A stretch of DNA of 64,000 nucleotides, from positions 1-64,000 of the forward strand of contig NZ_JBFHJW010000009.1 in assembly GCF_041595635.1 (NCBI RefSeq), written 5' to 3'. The notes under the pieces are model-generated. The model saw only the letters and a list, made by a program, of their open reading frames with translations. It made no database searches and was not told where the DNA came from. This document shows positions 8,883 to 18,900 of the stretch, piece by piece (the stretch's first letter is position 1; each line of letters begins with the position of its first letter). The translations under genes were made by a program, and so were the position numbers. Source of the stretch: Labilibaculum sp041595635. Lineage in GTDB: Bacteria; Bacteroidota; Bacteroidia; Bacteroidales; Marinifilaceae.

Positions 8883-10451
8883 ATGAAACGATTTCAACTG
8901 TTTAGAACACTGCCGCTCTTTTTTTTAGGAGCGGTACTGTTTACTTCCTGTTCATCAAAAGATGGAAGTAAGGATGAAAAAATAGTACAACCCAATATCC
9001 TATTTATTCCGGTAGACGATTTGCGCCCGGAACTTGGTGCTTATGGCAACGATTATATCCTAACTCCCAACATCGACCGAATGGCCAAACAGGGGATTAC
9101 TTTCACTCGTGCCTACTGTCAGCAATCGGTTTGTAATCCTTCCCGAGCTAGTTTTATGACTGGGCTTCGTCCAGATTCTCTGCGTGTTTGGGACAACCAT
9201 ACTAAATTCAGAAATACGCTTTCCGATGTGCTTACTCTTCCTCAGTATTTTAAAGAAAATGGCTATCACACGGTTGGTTTTGGGAAAGCTTTCCACAATA
9301 ATGATCCCGATACCATTTCCTGGTCTGAAGTTCCGGAGCATCTCGATGGTTTCCCATTCGATCCGGATGCTGTTTATTTAACCGATGAAAATATCAAAAT
9401 TCAACAGGAAAAAATTGAGAGGTTGAAAGCAGCCGGAAGATCAAAGATTGATCAGTTAGGTCATTGGTATGTGAAAGCAAAAGCGACTGAAATAGCCGAT
9501 GTAGAAGATGACGCATATTACGACGGTGCGCAAACAACCCGTGCAATTGAGGTGATGGAACGATTGGCAAAACAGGATGAACCTTTTTTCCTATCGGTAG
9601 GATATTACCGACCACACTTGCCCTTTAATGCGCCAAAAAAATATTGGGATTTATACAAACGTGATGAAATTCCATTGGCCGAAAATCAATTTGTACCCGA
9701 AGGGACTCCTGCATTCTTGGTTCATGGTGATTCTGAACTTCGCAAAAGTTATACCGATTGTCCCGACCTTCCTTTGCCCATTGATGGTCCCTGGGCTGAA
9801 GAGCGTCAGCGCGAGATTAAGCATGGTTATTGTGCCAGTGTTTCGTACACCGATGCACAAATTGGAAGGCTGCTTAATGCTTTAGACAGCTTGGGATTGA
9901 GCGAAAATACCATTGTGGTGCTTTTGGGTGACCATGGTTGGAAACTGGGAGAACACAATGGTTGGGGGAAGAAAAGCAATTATGAAATCGACTGTCGGGT
10001 ACCTATGATTTTTAGTGGAGCAGGAGTAAATGCCAAAGGCAGGAAATCGAAGGCATTGACTGAGCTTGTAGATGTATATCCTACCTTATGTGAACTTTCT
10101 GGTCTTGAAATTCCGGAATCTTTACAGGGTACAAGTATGGTTCCTTTGCTGTCCGATCCTGATCAGGAATGGGATCAGGTAGCTTTAAGTCAGTTTTTAC
10201 TTGGGCGTGATCGTCGTACTACTAACATCGATGAAGAACAGATGGGATATGCTATGCGCACCGATCGTTATCGTTATGTGGAATGGTACAAATGGATCGC
10301 TCAGGATAGTACGAAAGGCGCCTATTTACGTACCGAGTTGTTCGATCATGAAAATGATGCTCAGGAGAATACAAATCTGGCTAATGATCCTAAATACAAG
10401 GAACTAGTTGATTCTCTTTCCGAACAACTTAAACAAGAATATTTTAAATAA
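8883..10451 (+). CDS. Lipoprotein sulfatase, iduronate-2-sulfatase-like (copy 1)
   Basis: 522 residues with a lipoprotein signal peptide; the lipidated Cys is Cys23 in FTSC. It has the type I sulfatase signature C84-N-P-S-R followed by TGLRP, where the Cys is converted to formylglycine by an anaerobic sulfatase-maturating enzyme. Metal-binding acidic residues are in VDDLRPE (Asp45, Asp46) and in GDHGWKLGEHN near residue 348. The VDDLRPELGAYG start and overall length match iduronate-2-sulfatase-type enzymes (S1_7-like). It probably removes sulfate esters from an extracellular or periplasmic glycan. It lies 33 bases after the propeller gene and 44 bases before its paralogue. Confidence 0.88.
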   Translation: MKRFQLFRTLPLFFLGAVLFTSCSSKDGSKDEKIVQPNILFIPVDDLRPELGAYGNDYILTPNIDRMAKQGITFTRAYCQQSVCNPSRASFMTGLRPDSLRVWDNHTKFRNTLSDVLTLPQYFKENGYHTVGFGKAFHNNDPDTISWSEVPEHLDGFPFDPDAVYLTDENIKIQQEKIERLKAAGRSKIDQLGHWYVKAKATEIADVEDDAYYDGAQTTRAIEVMERLAKQDEPFFLSVGYYRPHLPFNAPKKYWDLYKRDEIPLAENQFVPEGTPAFLVHGDSELRKSYTDCPDLPLPIDGPWAEERQREIKHGYCASVSYTDAQIGRLLNALDSLGLSENTIVVLLGDHGWKLGEHNGWGKKSNYEIDCRVPMIFSGAGVNAKGRKSKALTELVDVYPTLCELSGLEIPESLQGTSMVPLLSDPDQEWDQVALSQFLLGRDRRTTNIDEEQMGYAMRTDRYRYVEWYKWIAQDSTKGAYLRTELFDHENDAQENTNLANDPKYKELVDSLSEQLKQEYFK

Positions 10452-10495
10452 AAGGGGAAATAATCCGAGTTTAAAATCTAAAAAAACCTAAACAG

Positions 10496-12067
10496 ATGAA
10501 ACGAACCAGAGTACATTGGAATTTACTGGTAGCAAGTTTAGTTTTGCTATCTAGCTGTGCATCTCCGTCGAAAGATCAGGGAAATGGAAAAACCAAACAA
10601 CCCAATATTCTATTTATTCCGGTAGATGATTTGCGCCCGGAATTTGGTGCTTATGGAAGCGATTATGTAATCACTCCGAATATGGATCGATTGGCCGATC
10701 AGGGCGTAACTTTCACCAGAACCTATTGTCAGGAAGCAGTTTGTAACCCTTCTCGTGCTAGTTTACTTACCGGTTTACGTCCCGATTCAATTAAGGTGTG
10801 GGATTTGCAAACAGAGTTTAGAAAAACCATGCCCAATGTGGTTACCTTACCGCAATATTTTAAACAAAATGGTTACCATACGGTAGGCTTGGGAAAAGCA
10901 TTTCATAATAACGATCCTGATACGATTTCCTGGTCGGAAGTGCCACAACATCTTGCAGGCTTTCCTTTCGATCCAGATGCGGTATACTTAAACGATGAAA
11001 ATCTGAAGATTCAAAAAGAGAAAATTGAAGCTTTAAAAGCAGCAGGAAAATCAAGAATCGATCCATGTGGACACTGGTATGTGAAAGCAAATGCAACAGA
11101 AATTGCTGATGCCGACGATGATGCCTATTACGATGGTGCACAAACAACTGAAGCAATCGAGATTCTTAAAAGGTTAAAATCAGAAGAAAAACCATTCTTC
11201 CTTTCGGTAGGATATTACCGTCCTCACCTTCCTTTTAATGCACCCAAGAAATACTGGGATATGTACAATCGCGATTCAATTCCTTTGGCCGAAAATCAGT
11301 TTGTACCCGAAGGCGTGCCAGGATATCTTATCCATGGGGAAGCCGAATTGAGAGGATATTCCGATACTCATGATTTGCCATTGCCAAGTGAGGAGCCCTG
11401 GGATGAGGATCGCCAGAGAGAAATTAAACACGGTTACTATGCGAGTGTTACTTATACCGATGCTCAAATTGGTCGTCTTTTAAAGGCTTTAGATGAATTG
11501 GGATTAGCAGAAAATACTTTGGTTGTTCTTTGGGGCGATCATGGATGGAAACTAGGAGAACACAACGGCTGGTGCAAGCAAACTACCTACGAAATTGATA
11601 CCCATGTTCCAATGATTTTCAGCGGTGCTGGTGTGAAAGCAAAAGGCAAGGAGACTAATGCTCTTACCGAGTTTGTTGATATCTATCCTACTTTATGTGA
11701 TATGGCTGGTATCAAGATTCCAGATTACCTACAAGGTACCAGTGTGGCCCCTCTTTTAGAGAATCCTGATTTGGAATGGAAATCTGCAGCATTCAGTCAA
11801 TTTCTTTTAGGTCGCTACGGACGTACAAAGACGATTCCATTCGAACAAATGGGTTATGCCATGAGAACCGACCAATTCCGTTATGTGGAATGGTACAAGT
11901 GGGTTGATGACAAGAAAGGTGAATATCTGCGAACTGAATTGTACGATCACGAAATAGATCCTCAGGAAAATAAAAACAGAGCCGAAGATCCAAAATACAA
12001 AAAGACAATTGAAGAATTGGCTAAACAATTAAAAGCGGGTTGGAGAAATGCCAAACCAAAAAATTAA
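10496..12067 (+). CDS. Lipoprotein sulfatase, iduronate-2-sulfatase-like (copy 2)
   Basis: 523 residues, a close tandem paralogue of the previous sulfatase. The lipobox is LLSSC with Cys21. The formylglycine motif is C83-N-P-S-R, and IPVDDLRPE, VTYTDAQIGR and WGDHGWKLGEHN are conserved. Differences near the active site, such as WCKQTTYE in place of WGKKSNYE, suggest altered substrate contacts. It is the last gene of the locus and is followed by a strong terminator. No sulfatase-maturating radical SAM enzyme is encoded in the window, so maturation must be supplied from elsewhere in the genome. Confidence 0.88.
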   Translation: MKRTRVHWNLLVASLVLLSSCASPSKDQGNGKTKQPNILFIPVDDLRPEFGAYGSDYVITPNMDRLADQGVTFTRTYCQEAVCNPSRASLLTGLRPDSIKVWDLQTEFRKTMPNVVTLPQYFKQNGYHTVGLGKAFHNNDPDTISWSEVPQHLAGFPFDPDAVYLNDENLKIQKEKIEALKAAGKSRIDPCGHWYVKANATEIADADDDAYYDGAQTTEAIEILKRLKSEEKPFFLSVGYYRPHLPFNAPKKYWDMYNRDSIPLAENQFVPEGVPGYLIHGEAELRGYSDTHDLPLPSEEPWDEDRQREIKHGYYASVTYTDAQIGRLLKALDELGLAENTLVVLWGDHGWKLGEHNGWCKQTTYEIDTHVPMIFSGAGVKAKGKETNALTEFVDIYPTLCDMAGIKIPDYLQGTSVAPLLENPDLEWKSAAFSQFLLGRYGRTKTIPFEQMGYAMRTDQFRYVEWYKWVDDKKGEYLRTELYDHEIDPQENKNRAEDPKYKKTIEELAKQLKAGWRNAKPKN

Positions 12068-12096
12068 ATAGTAGCTTTTAGTGTAGAATTTAAAGA

Positions 12097-12133
12097 GGAG
12101 AAGTACCCAAATTGTTGGGTGCTTCTTTTTTTT
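12097..12133 (+). terminator. Rho-independent terminator of the sulfatase locus
   Basis: GAAGTACCCAA (12100-12110) pairs with TTGGGTGCTTC (12115-12125) with one T-G wobble and an ATTG loop, followed by a run of eight Ts. It closes the 298-12067 gene block. Confidence 0.9.
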
Positions 12134-12402
12134 GCTTCTGGCATTCATGTATTGGTTTTATTTGCCTTTAATTGATTTTAAAAACAAACAAAAAAGAATC
12201 ATAGTAAGTGGAGTTCTAAGAAGTCAAGATTCTTGAATAAATAATTGTAAAAGAGAGCGTTTCTTGGTTTTCGAATAAGGGGCTGGTGGTGGAATCGAAA
12301 TTAATTTTGAAGTTGGAACCCTTTTAAGGATGCGAAAGTTTGATGAAACATTCTTATTCAATTGAGAGGGAGATGGTTCTCAGGATGATTAGTTTCTCAT
12401 TT
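12134..12402. other. Intergenic stretch with no gene seen
   Basis: An AT-rich spacer between the convergent sulfatase and hipA genes. No open frame with coding character, RNA fold or repeat could be supported on either strand. Confidence 0.6.
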
Positions 12403-13632
12403 CTAAAATCTTGATCTAATGGTTTTCAAACTTGTTTCTATGGTTTTTATTGAGGCTTTGGAAACTCCACATGATTTAGCATACATTCTCCAGGCATCGA
12501 TAATATCTTTTATCTCATCGATAATGAAATTTGCTTTGTTGATCGAGAATAAATTTGCTAATTCCAGTAATTCTTTCCTTCCCGGATCTACATAGTTTTT
12601 AGCGCAAGCTGTACTATGGAATCCCTGAGAAGATGAAGAGAATGTCAAGTCATATGCAGGTGCAAGCGACCATATTCCTTTAGCATCCATTAGGAAGGCA
12701 AAGTTTTTAGAATGATCATCGCGGTTATGTGCCAGAACATTAAAAACAGCCCTACGAAACATTTGTTCAGCCGCTTGCGCGTTATTTGTTAGCTTTTTTG
12801 CCTGGAAGATTAGATTCCCATAGTCAAGAGTGCTGTGTTCATAGTCATCATGAAGAAGTCCTGCAGCTGAGAGCATATGAAGTTTATCATTCCCAGACCT
12901 ATCAAATCGTTTGGTTCCAAAATAGCTGTTCCCAGCATCACTGCTAAACACTCTACACTCAGACATTTCAATTCCTGAATCTACAGCCATTTTAGAATAG
13001 GCTAGTTCCGTATTGGCGATATCCCTAGAATCTTCACTTGCTGCAAATTTAATAATCCAGTGTTCATATCCTTCTGGAAGATTTGCAATGCCACTGATGA
13101 GAGAATCTGTTTTTGGATTGTATCCTGCATAAATTTTGGGTCGTGCTCCACCAGGACTTCCTCCTCTTCCGAAGATCTCATCAATTACGACACTACTTTC
13201 GCCTTTGAGTACATCAGAAATATTGTTATTTAGTTTATCTAGATTCATTTCTATCGCTTCTTGGTTCGACTCAACACTCGGTTTGTACTGTAGTGCTCCC
13301 AGGCTATTTTTTCCGGCAAAAGTTAGGTGATCTAAGGCATTTAAAGATTCGATAGCAATTTGATCAGCACTGAGACGCTTCCTGATTAGCAAGTATCCCC
13401 AGGCATCTGGTAAAGAGTCAGCGAATACACCAAATAGACCACTGAATGGTTTTTCTTTAGTCGTCTGAGGATTATCGTCAAATATTAATTGATTGGGCGA
13501 TAGATTCGCTCCCGATTTTAAATAAGCATCACTATATTTAAACAATATTCTCCGACCATCTATAATCAGCTGACCTACTAATTCTTCCTGTTCAGAAAAT
13601 TGGATGTACACGTTAAGTTTACTTGTCGCCAT
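12403..13632 (-). CDS. hipA: HipA-family serine/threonine kinase toxin
   Basis: 409 residues from the ATG at 13632; a TTG three bases before the adjacent ATT codon could extend it by two residues. It has the HipA N-terminal subdomain (about 5-110), the glycine-rich loop GRGGSPGGARPK (near 155-166) whose Ser corresponds to the autophosphorylated loop Ser of E. coli HipA, the catalytic loop HNRDDHSKN (302-310) and the metal-binding Asp of YDL (328). All kinase elements are present, so it should be active; in E. coli HipA phosphorylates glutamyl-tRNA synthetase and causes growth arrest. It lies two bases downstream of hipB, as expected for coupled translation. The target here is unknown. Confidence 0.9.
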   Translation of the reverse strand: MATSKLNVYIQFSEQEELVGQLIIDGRRILFKYSDAYLKSGANLSPNQLIFDDNPQTTKEKPFSGLFGVFADSLPDAWGYLLIRKRLSADQIAIESLNALDHLTFAGKNSLGALQYKPSVESNQEAIEMNLDKLNNNISDVLKGESSVVIDEIFGRGGSPGGARPKIYAGYNPKTDSLISGIANLPEGYEHWIIKFAASEDSRDIANTELAYSKMAVDSGIEMSECRVFSSDAGNSYFGTKRFDRSGNDKLHMLSAAGLLHDDYEHSTLDYGNLIFQAKKLTNNAQAAEQMFRRAVFNVLAHNRDDHSKNFAFLMDAKGIWSLAPAYDLTFSSSSQGFHSTACAKNYVDPGRKELLELANLFSINKANFIIDEIKDIIDAWRMYAKSCGVSKASIKTIETSLKTIRSRF

Positions 13633-13634
13633 AA

Positions 13635-13910
13635 TCAATAATCAAATAGGTCTTTTTTCTGTTTTATATCGTTGGGTAGCAATATTGATTCAAAGTCTGT
13701 CAGACGATGCAGAACCTCACAGATCTTTAGGAGTGATTCAAGAGAAATAATACCTGTCGACTCGAATTTCCGAATACTAGCGTAGGCTACTCCAGATCTT
13801 TCTGATAATTTCTTCTGAGACATCTTCTCCTGTTTTCTTAAGGTTATGATCTTTTTTGATAAAAGAATCATTACTTCTTTAGGTGAATTTTGATCTCCAT
13901 ACTCTCCCAT
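13635..13910 (-). CDS. hipB: HipB-family antitoxin, XRE-type HTH regulator
   Basis: 91 residues with an XRE/Cro helix-turn-helix at about 20-70 (LRKQEKMSQKKLSERSGVAY, then RKFESTG). It directly precedes hipA on the same strand with almost no spacing, the standard antitoxin-toxin order. HipB proteins neutralise HipA and repress their own operon by binding palindromic operators; two such candidate palindromes lie 45-105 bases upstream. The C-terminal tail after residue 75 is charged and probably disordered, a feature that makes antitoxins protease-sensitive. Confidence 0.88.
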   Translation of the reverse strand: MGEYGDQNSPKEVMILLSKKIITLRKQEKMSQKKLSERSGVAYASIRKFESTGIISLESLLKICEVLHRLTDFESILLPNDIKQKKDLFDY

Positions 13911-13954
13911 ATCTACTGTCCATTTAGAATATAAAGATAGGTAATTTGCATGTG

Positions 13955-14015
13955 AATTGCTATTGTAGTAGCAATTTCTTACTAAAAATGGAACATATTG
14001 CTACTGGGATAGCTG
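13955..14015 (-). promoter_or_regulatory. Two operator-like palindromes upstream of hipBA
   Basis: AATTGCTA (13955-13962), six bases, then TAGCAATT (13969-13976) form a perfect 8-bp inverted repeat. A second site with the same core and spacing, GCTA-N6-TAGC, lies at 14000-14013. The centres are 41 bp apart, close to four helical turns, so two HipB dimers could bind the same face. The function as operators is inferred from position and from known HipB autoregulation. Confidence 0.6.
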
Positions 14016-14174
14016 TTTCTGGCGAATCATTCTTTGGGATTTGGATGATTGATAGTGCTTTTGTTCAAGGATGAATAAAATAATGTAAAAAATTCGAAAA
14101 TTACTTGGAATGATAAAATTACGAACCTATTTTTGCGCCAAATAAACTAAAATAATACATAGAGTTTACTACTT

Positions 14175-14741
14175 ATGAAGTTTGGAAACGAGAATATAGA
14201 GAAAATTGTTTTTGAAAGCACTAAAAATATTTTACTCAAACGAGGTGTGAAGGGGTGGAATATGGATGATCTGGCAAAAGAATGCGGAATGTCTAAAAGA
14301 ACACTCTATAAAATAATAGGTAGTAAGGAAGATCTATTGTACAAATGTTATGAGGAGACATTCAATTCATATACAGAGAATTCCAGAGAGTTTATGAAGC
14401 AGGATGTTGATTATTACACATTGCTTGATAATTTGACGGATCAGATTGCAAATGGAATTGATGAGTATGTGATTGCCAATTCGATGAGTATTAGAACAGA
14501 GTATCCGCAAATATCAAAAATGATTGATGAGAAAATTAATATTCAACATGAATTAATAATTGCATTTATTGAAAAGGGATGTAGTAAAAATTTATTAAGA
14601 GATCATGTGAATCCTAAAAACATTAACCATATCGTTGAGGCTTTAATGAATTATAATATTACAAACAGTAAGGATAAGGCTGATTTTGAGGTCAAAATAA
14701 AGGAGCAGTTAAAATTTTTATTTGAAATAATAAAAAAATAG
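14175..14741 (+). CDS. TetR-family transcriptional regulator of the RND operon
   Basis: 188 residues with a TetR-type N-terminal HTH at about 8-55 (MDDLAKECGMSKRTLYKIIGSKEDLLYKCYE). The rest is the helical ligand-binding/dimerisation domain. It lies 153 bases upstream of, and in the same direction as, an adaptor-pump-TolC efflux set, so it is very likely the local repressor that responds to an efflux substrate. The start is the ATG at 14175. The inducer cannot be predicted. Confidence 0.88.
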   Translation: MKFGNENIEKIVFESTKNILLKRGVKGWNMDDLAKECGMSKRTLYKIIGSKEDLLYKCYEETFNSYTENSREFMKQDVDYYTLLDNLTDQIANGIDEYVIANSMSIRTEYPQISKMIDEKINIQHELIIAFIEKGCSKNLLRDHVNPKNINHIVEALMNYNITNSKDKADFEVKIKEQLKFLFEIIKK

Positions 14742-14762
14742 AGATAGTTAATATGCTTAGAA

Positions 14763-14855
14763 ACTCTGGGTAGACTTGTGCATGGAAATGCAATAAGTGC
14801 CCATATTTTTTTGAATATAGATAAACTAAAGAAACGTATATGGTTTACTCAGAGT
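14763..14855 (+). promoter_or_regulatory. Long-spaced inverted repeat, possible TetR operator pair
   Basis: ACTCTGGGTAGAC (14763-14775) and GTTTACTCAGAGT (14843-14855) are inverted copies that match at 11 of 13 positions, 67 bases apart, in the gap between the TetR gene and the adaptor gene. They could be two operator sites for loop-forming repression. This is inference from symmetry and position. Confidence 0.35.
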
Positions 14856-14894
14856 CTACTGTAAGTTAATTAAAAAAACACTAATGTTTAAGTA

Positions 14895-15974
14895 ATGAGG
14901 TATTTAAAAGGAATCAGCTGTTTGCTGATAGGAATGTTGATTTTTGTTGCTTGTAAAGAAAAAGCCAAAGAAAAAGTACATGTGAGATCAGTAAAGGTGC
15001 TGAATGCAAGTATTAAAGAAAGTAGATGCAATGTGATTACTGTACCTGCAAGTATTAATGAAAAGCGGGAAACCAAGCTAGCGTTTCGAGTAAATGGACC
15101 CTTGGTAAAGTTAAACGATATCATTGGTGATTATGTGCCAAAAGGACAGGTCATTGCTAAGATCGATTCTCGTGATTACAAAATCGCCGTTGAATCGACT
15201 CAGGCAGCTTATAAATTAGCCAGTGCAGAATATGAGCGCTATAAAACTTTGCTGGAAAGAGAAAGTGTATCTGCTAGTACATATGATCTTATGGAGTCAA
15301 ACTATACTGCTGCAAAAACTGCGTATGAGTCGGCTAAAAATGCATTAGAAGATACTGATCTGAAAGCTCCATTTTCTGGATACATTAGCGATGTATACGT
15401 GAATAATTTTGAAGAGGTAAATCCCGGACAACCTATTGTTTCGTTTATTGACCTTTCAAAATTTGAAGTAAATGCATGGATTTCCTTAGAGGATTTAGAT
15501 AAAATTAATGATAGAACTCAATATGCATGCCTGGTAGAAGTAGGAAATAAAAAAGTTAGAGTTCCGGGAACATTAAAAGAAATAGGACACAAAACCAGTA
15601 TGTCAAAACAATCCTACCCAATATCAATATTGATTGATGTACCGGAAAATCTTAATCTACGTGCAGGAATGACAACCCACCTGGAGATCACCGAAAATGG
15701 AGTTAATTCTGTAGCTTCTATGGAAATACCAGTTACTTGTGTATTTACGAAGGGAAGCAAAACATACGTATGGTTATTTAACGAAAGTTCAAATACAGTT
15801 TCTGCTAAAGAAGTGGTCAGCGGAAAAATAGTTGCTAACGATATGATAGAAATAAAAAGAGGATTGAAGGGTGGAGAGAATATTGTTAGCACGGGAGTTA
15901 ATTACCTGTTTGAAGGCCAAAAAGTAAAGAAGTACGAAGGATTTTCAAGAACAAACGTAGGGAACAAATTGTAA
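14895..15974 (+). CDS. RND efflux periplasmic adaptor, HlyD/MFP family lipoprotein
   Basis: 359 residues with an N-terminal lipoprotein signal (Cys20 in FVAC). It contains the lipoyl/barrel-sandwich halves split by a short coiled coil: KLAFRVNGPLVKLNDIIGDYVPKGQVIAKID before and DLKAPFSGYISDVYVNNFEEVNPGQPIVSFID after. Beta-barrel and membrane-proximal domains follow. It bridges the inner-membrane pump and TolC channel encoded just downstream; the pump gene starts 4 bases after its stop. The hairpin is short (about 95-145), as in AcrA-like adaptors. Confidence 0.9.
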   Translation: MRYLKGISCLLIGMLIFVACKEKAKEKVHVRSVKVLNASIKESRCNVITVPASINEKRETKLAFRVNGPLVKLNDIIGDYVPKGQVIAKIDSRDYKIAVESTQAAYKLASAEYERYKTLLERESVSASTYDLMESNYTAAKTAYESAKNALEDTDLKAPFSGYISDVYVNNFEEVNPGQPIVSFIDLSKFEVNAWISLEDLDKINDRTQYACLVEVGNKKVRVPGTLKEIGHKTSMSKQSYPISILIDVPENLNLRAGMTTHLEITENGVNSVASMEIPVTCVFTKGSKTYVWLFNESSNTVSAKEVVSGKIVANDMIEIKRGLKGGENIVSTGVNYLFEGQKVKKYEGFSRTNVGNKL

Positions 15975-15978
15975 GAAA

Positions 15979-18900
15979 ATGAATTTAACAGAATACTCAC
16001 TGAAGAACAAGATAGTAGTGTACTTCTTGTTACTGATTGTGCTGGTGGGAGGAGTATCTTCCTACTTTAGCATGGGTAAACTCGAAGATGCCGTGTTTAC
16101 CATTAAAACGGCTTTGGTTGTCACACAATATCCGGGCGCATCTCCTCATGAGGTGGAACAGGAAGTAACCGAGGTAGTAGAGCGTGCAGCTCAAAGTATG
16201 GACAATATCGATGAGATATTTTCGAGTTCATACGCAGGTCTCTCTATTGTTGAAATTGAACTGGAAGAAAAGTTGCGCTCAAAAGAAATGCCCCAGGTTT
16301 GGGATATTCTTCGTAAAAAACTAAAAGATGCGGAAGGAGATCTGCCTTCAGGAGCAGGAACTCCCCAAGTAATTGATGACTATGGAGATGTATATGGAAT
16401 GTTTTATGCGATTACCGGCGATGGCTTTACTTACGAAGAACTAAACGATTATGCTCAGTATTTAAAGCAGGAATTGCTACCGGTTGCCCAGGTTGGTAAA
16501 ATTACCTTGTTCGGAAATCGTACCGAAGTAGTGGATGTGATCATCAAGGAATCAAAAAAATCGGAGCTGGGAGTTAATCCGGGTATTATTGCTCAGGCAT
16601 TTAATTCACAGGCTGAGATTGCTGCTGCTGGTAATATTGAAATAAACGACCGCTATATAAGAGTCTCAGGGAACAATGCTTTTAAAAGCCTTGAGGAAAT
16701 TAAAAACACCATTGTTCAGGTTGGAGAAGAACAGTTCTACTTAAAAGATGTAGCCGAAATTAAAAAGTCTTTTCTGGAACCGGCGCAAGGTCTGATGAAA
16801 AGAAATAAACAGAATGCAATTGGTTTAGGTATTTCTACCACCAAGGGGGGAAATGTATTGACACTAGCTGAGAATATTAATGCCAAGTTAGATGTTATCA
16901 GACCTAATTTGCCTTTAGGACTGGAAATAACATCTGTATACAGTGAGGCCAAAGAGGTGGAGAAAGCCAACGATGGTTTTATCGTAAACCTGATCGCATC
17001 GGTAGCTATTGTTGTTATTGTATTGTTATTATTCATGGGCTTACAATCTGGAATTTTAATTGGTAGCAGCTTAATTTTCTCTATTCTGGGAACCTTAATT
17101 ATCATGAACATGATGGATATAAGTCTGCACCGCACATCACTTGCCGCTATTATTATAGCCATGGGAATGCTGGTAGATAATGCCATTGTAGTAACCGACG
17201 GTGCTTTGGTTTCCTTGCAAAGAGGAATGAACCGCAGAAAAGCCATCGTGGATATTTCTAGTTCAACTGCAATACCATTACTGGGTGCCACTTTTATTGC
17301 CATACTGGCTTTTCTACCAGTTTTTCTTGCCCCTACTTCAGCCGGCGAAATATGCCGGGATCTATTTCTGGTTTTAGCTATTTCTTTAACATTGAGTTGG
17401 TTGTTTGCGATGACACAAACTGCCATAACCAACGAAAGATTCCTAAAAGCGCCTAAAGAAATAAAAGATCCGTACGGAAGTAGGTTCTACCAGGTGTTTA
17501 AAAGTTTTCTGATAAGTTCACTAAAACGCAGGTGGATGTCTTTAGCGGGTGTAATTGCATTTCTGATTATTTCAATATTTGCTTTTGTCAACTTAAAACA
17601 GGCATTCTTTACCCCTATGGAAAAATCATATTTTGTTATTGATTATTGGTTGCCTGAAGGGAGTTCTGTTAGTAAAGTTGAAAATGATTTGACAATTGCG
17701 GAAAAACAACTTTTCGAGAACAATCCCGAAATTGTGAATATAGTTACCAGTATCAGTCAAACACCACCACGTTATATATTAATGGCTCATGCTGAAAATT
17801 ATAATACCAGCTTTGGTCAATTTTTAGTTGAAACACACAATTCTGAGGAAACCGATGAGTTGGTTCCGAAGCTTACAGAATACTTTAACGATAATTATCC
17901 ACAGGCCCGTGTTAGGGTACAAAAGTACCTCGCAGGACCACCAATTGACTATAAAGTAGAAGGACGTTTTATTGGCCCCGATCCAGCAGTATTAAGGGAT
18001 TTATCGGAGCAAGCCAAAACAATAATGCACAACACACCTGAATGTGGTGATATATGTGATGATTGGCGCAACAAAGTGTTAACCTGGGCTCCTCACTATT
18101 CACAACTAAAAGGTTCTCGTTGTGGTATATCCAGAAGCGATTTGGGAAATACGATCCAACAATTAACCAGTACAGGTTTAAGCATCGGTCTTTACCGCGA
18201 AAATGAAGAAAAATTGCCGGTCATGCTAAAAGTAGACCAGAAGGCTAAAAACAGTATGGATGCAATTGAGAATACAAGTGTCTGGTCGCAAACAGGTGCC
18301 TATTCTGTACCTCTAAAAGAAGTGGTTGACAGTATTTCCTTATCATGGGAAAACAGCGTTATCAAACGCTATAATCGTCAGCGTGCCATTACTGTACAAT
18401 GCGATCCTGCCGATCCGGATATGACAGGCACAACACTATTAGCTAAAGTGAAAGACCAAATTGAAGCCATTCCGCTACCAGCAGGTTATAGCCTAATGTG
18501 GGACGGAGAGCTGAAACCTTCTGTGGAGTCTCAGGAAGGTACTGGTAAATTCTTTCCAATGGCCATGCTTTTAATGATCTTTATTATTGTGATGCTTTTT
18601 AATAGCGTACGTCAGTCGTTGGTTGTAATTGCCATTATTCCATTATCGATTATTGGAGTTGGAATAGGACTATTTGTAACAAATAGTGCCTTTGGTTTTA
18701 TGGCTATTGTAGGATTTTTAGGACTGATAGGTATGGTGCTTAAAAATGCAATTGTACTGATGGATCAGATTAATATAAATCTTGAATCTGAAGGCATGCA
18801 AGCTTTTCCTGCTGTTGTAGATGCGGCCGTTAGTCGTTTACGTCCGGTATTCTTGGCAGCCATTACTACAATTTTAGGGATGACTCCAATTATTACAGAT

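Noticed and set aside
16737..17432. 231-codon open frame antisense to the RND pump gene
   Set aside because: It lies wholly within a clear family gene, has low-complexity composition caused by the hydrophobic helices on the other strand, and no matching motif or promoter.
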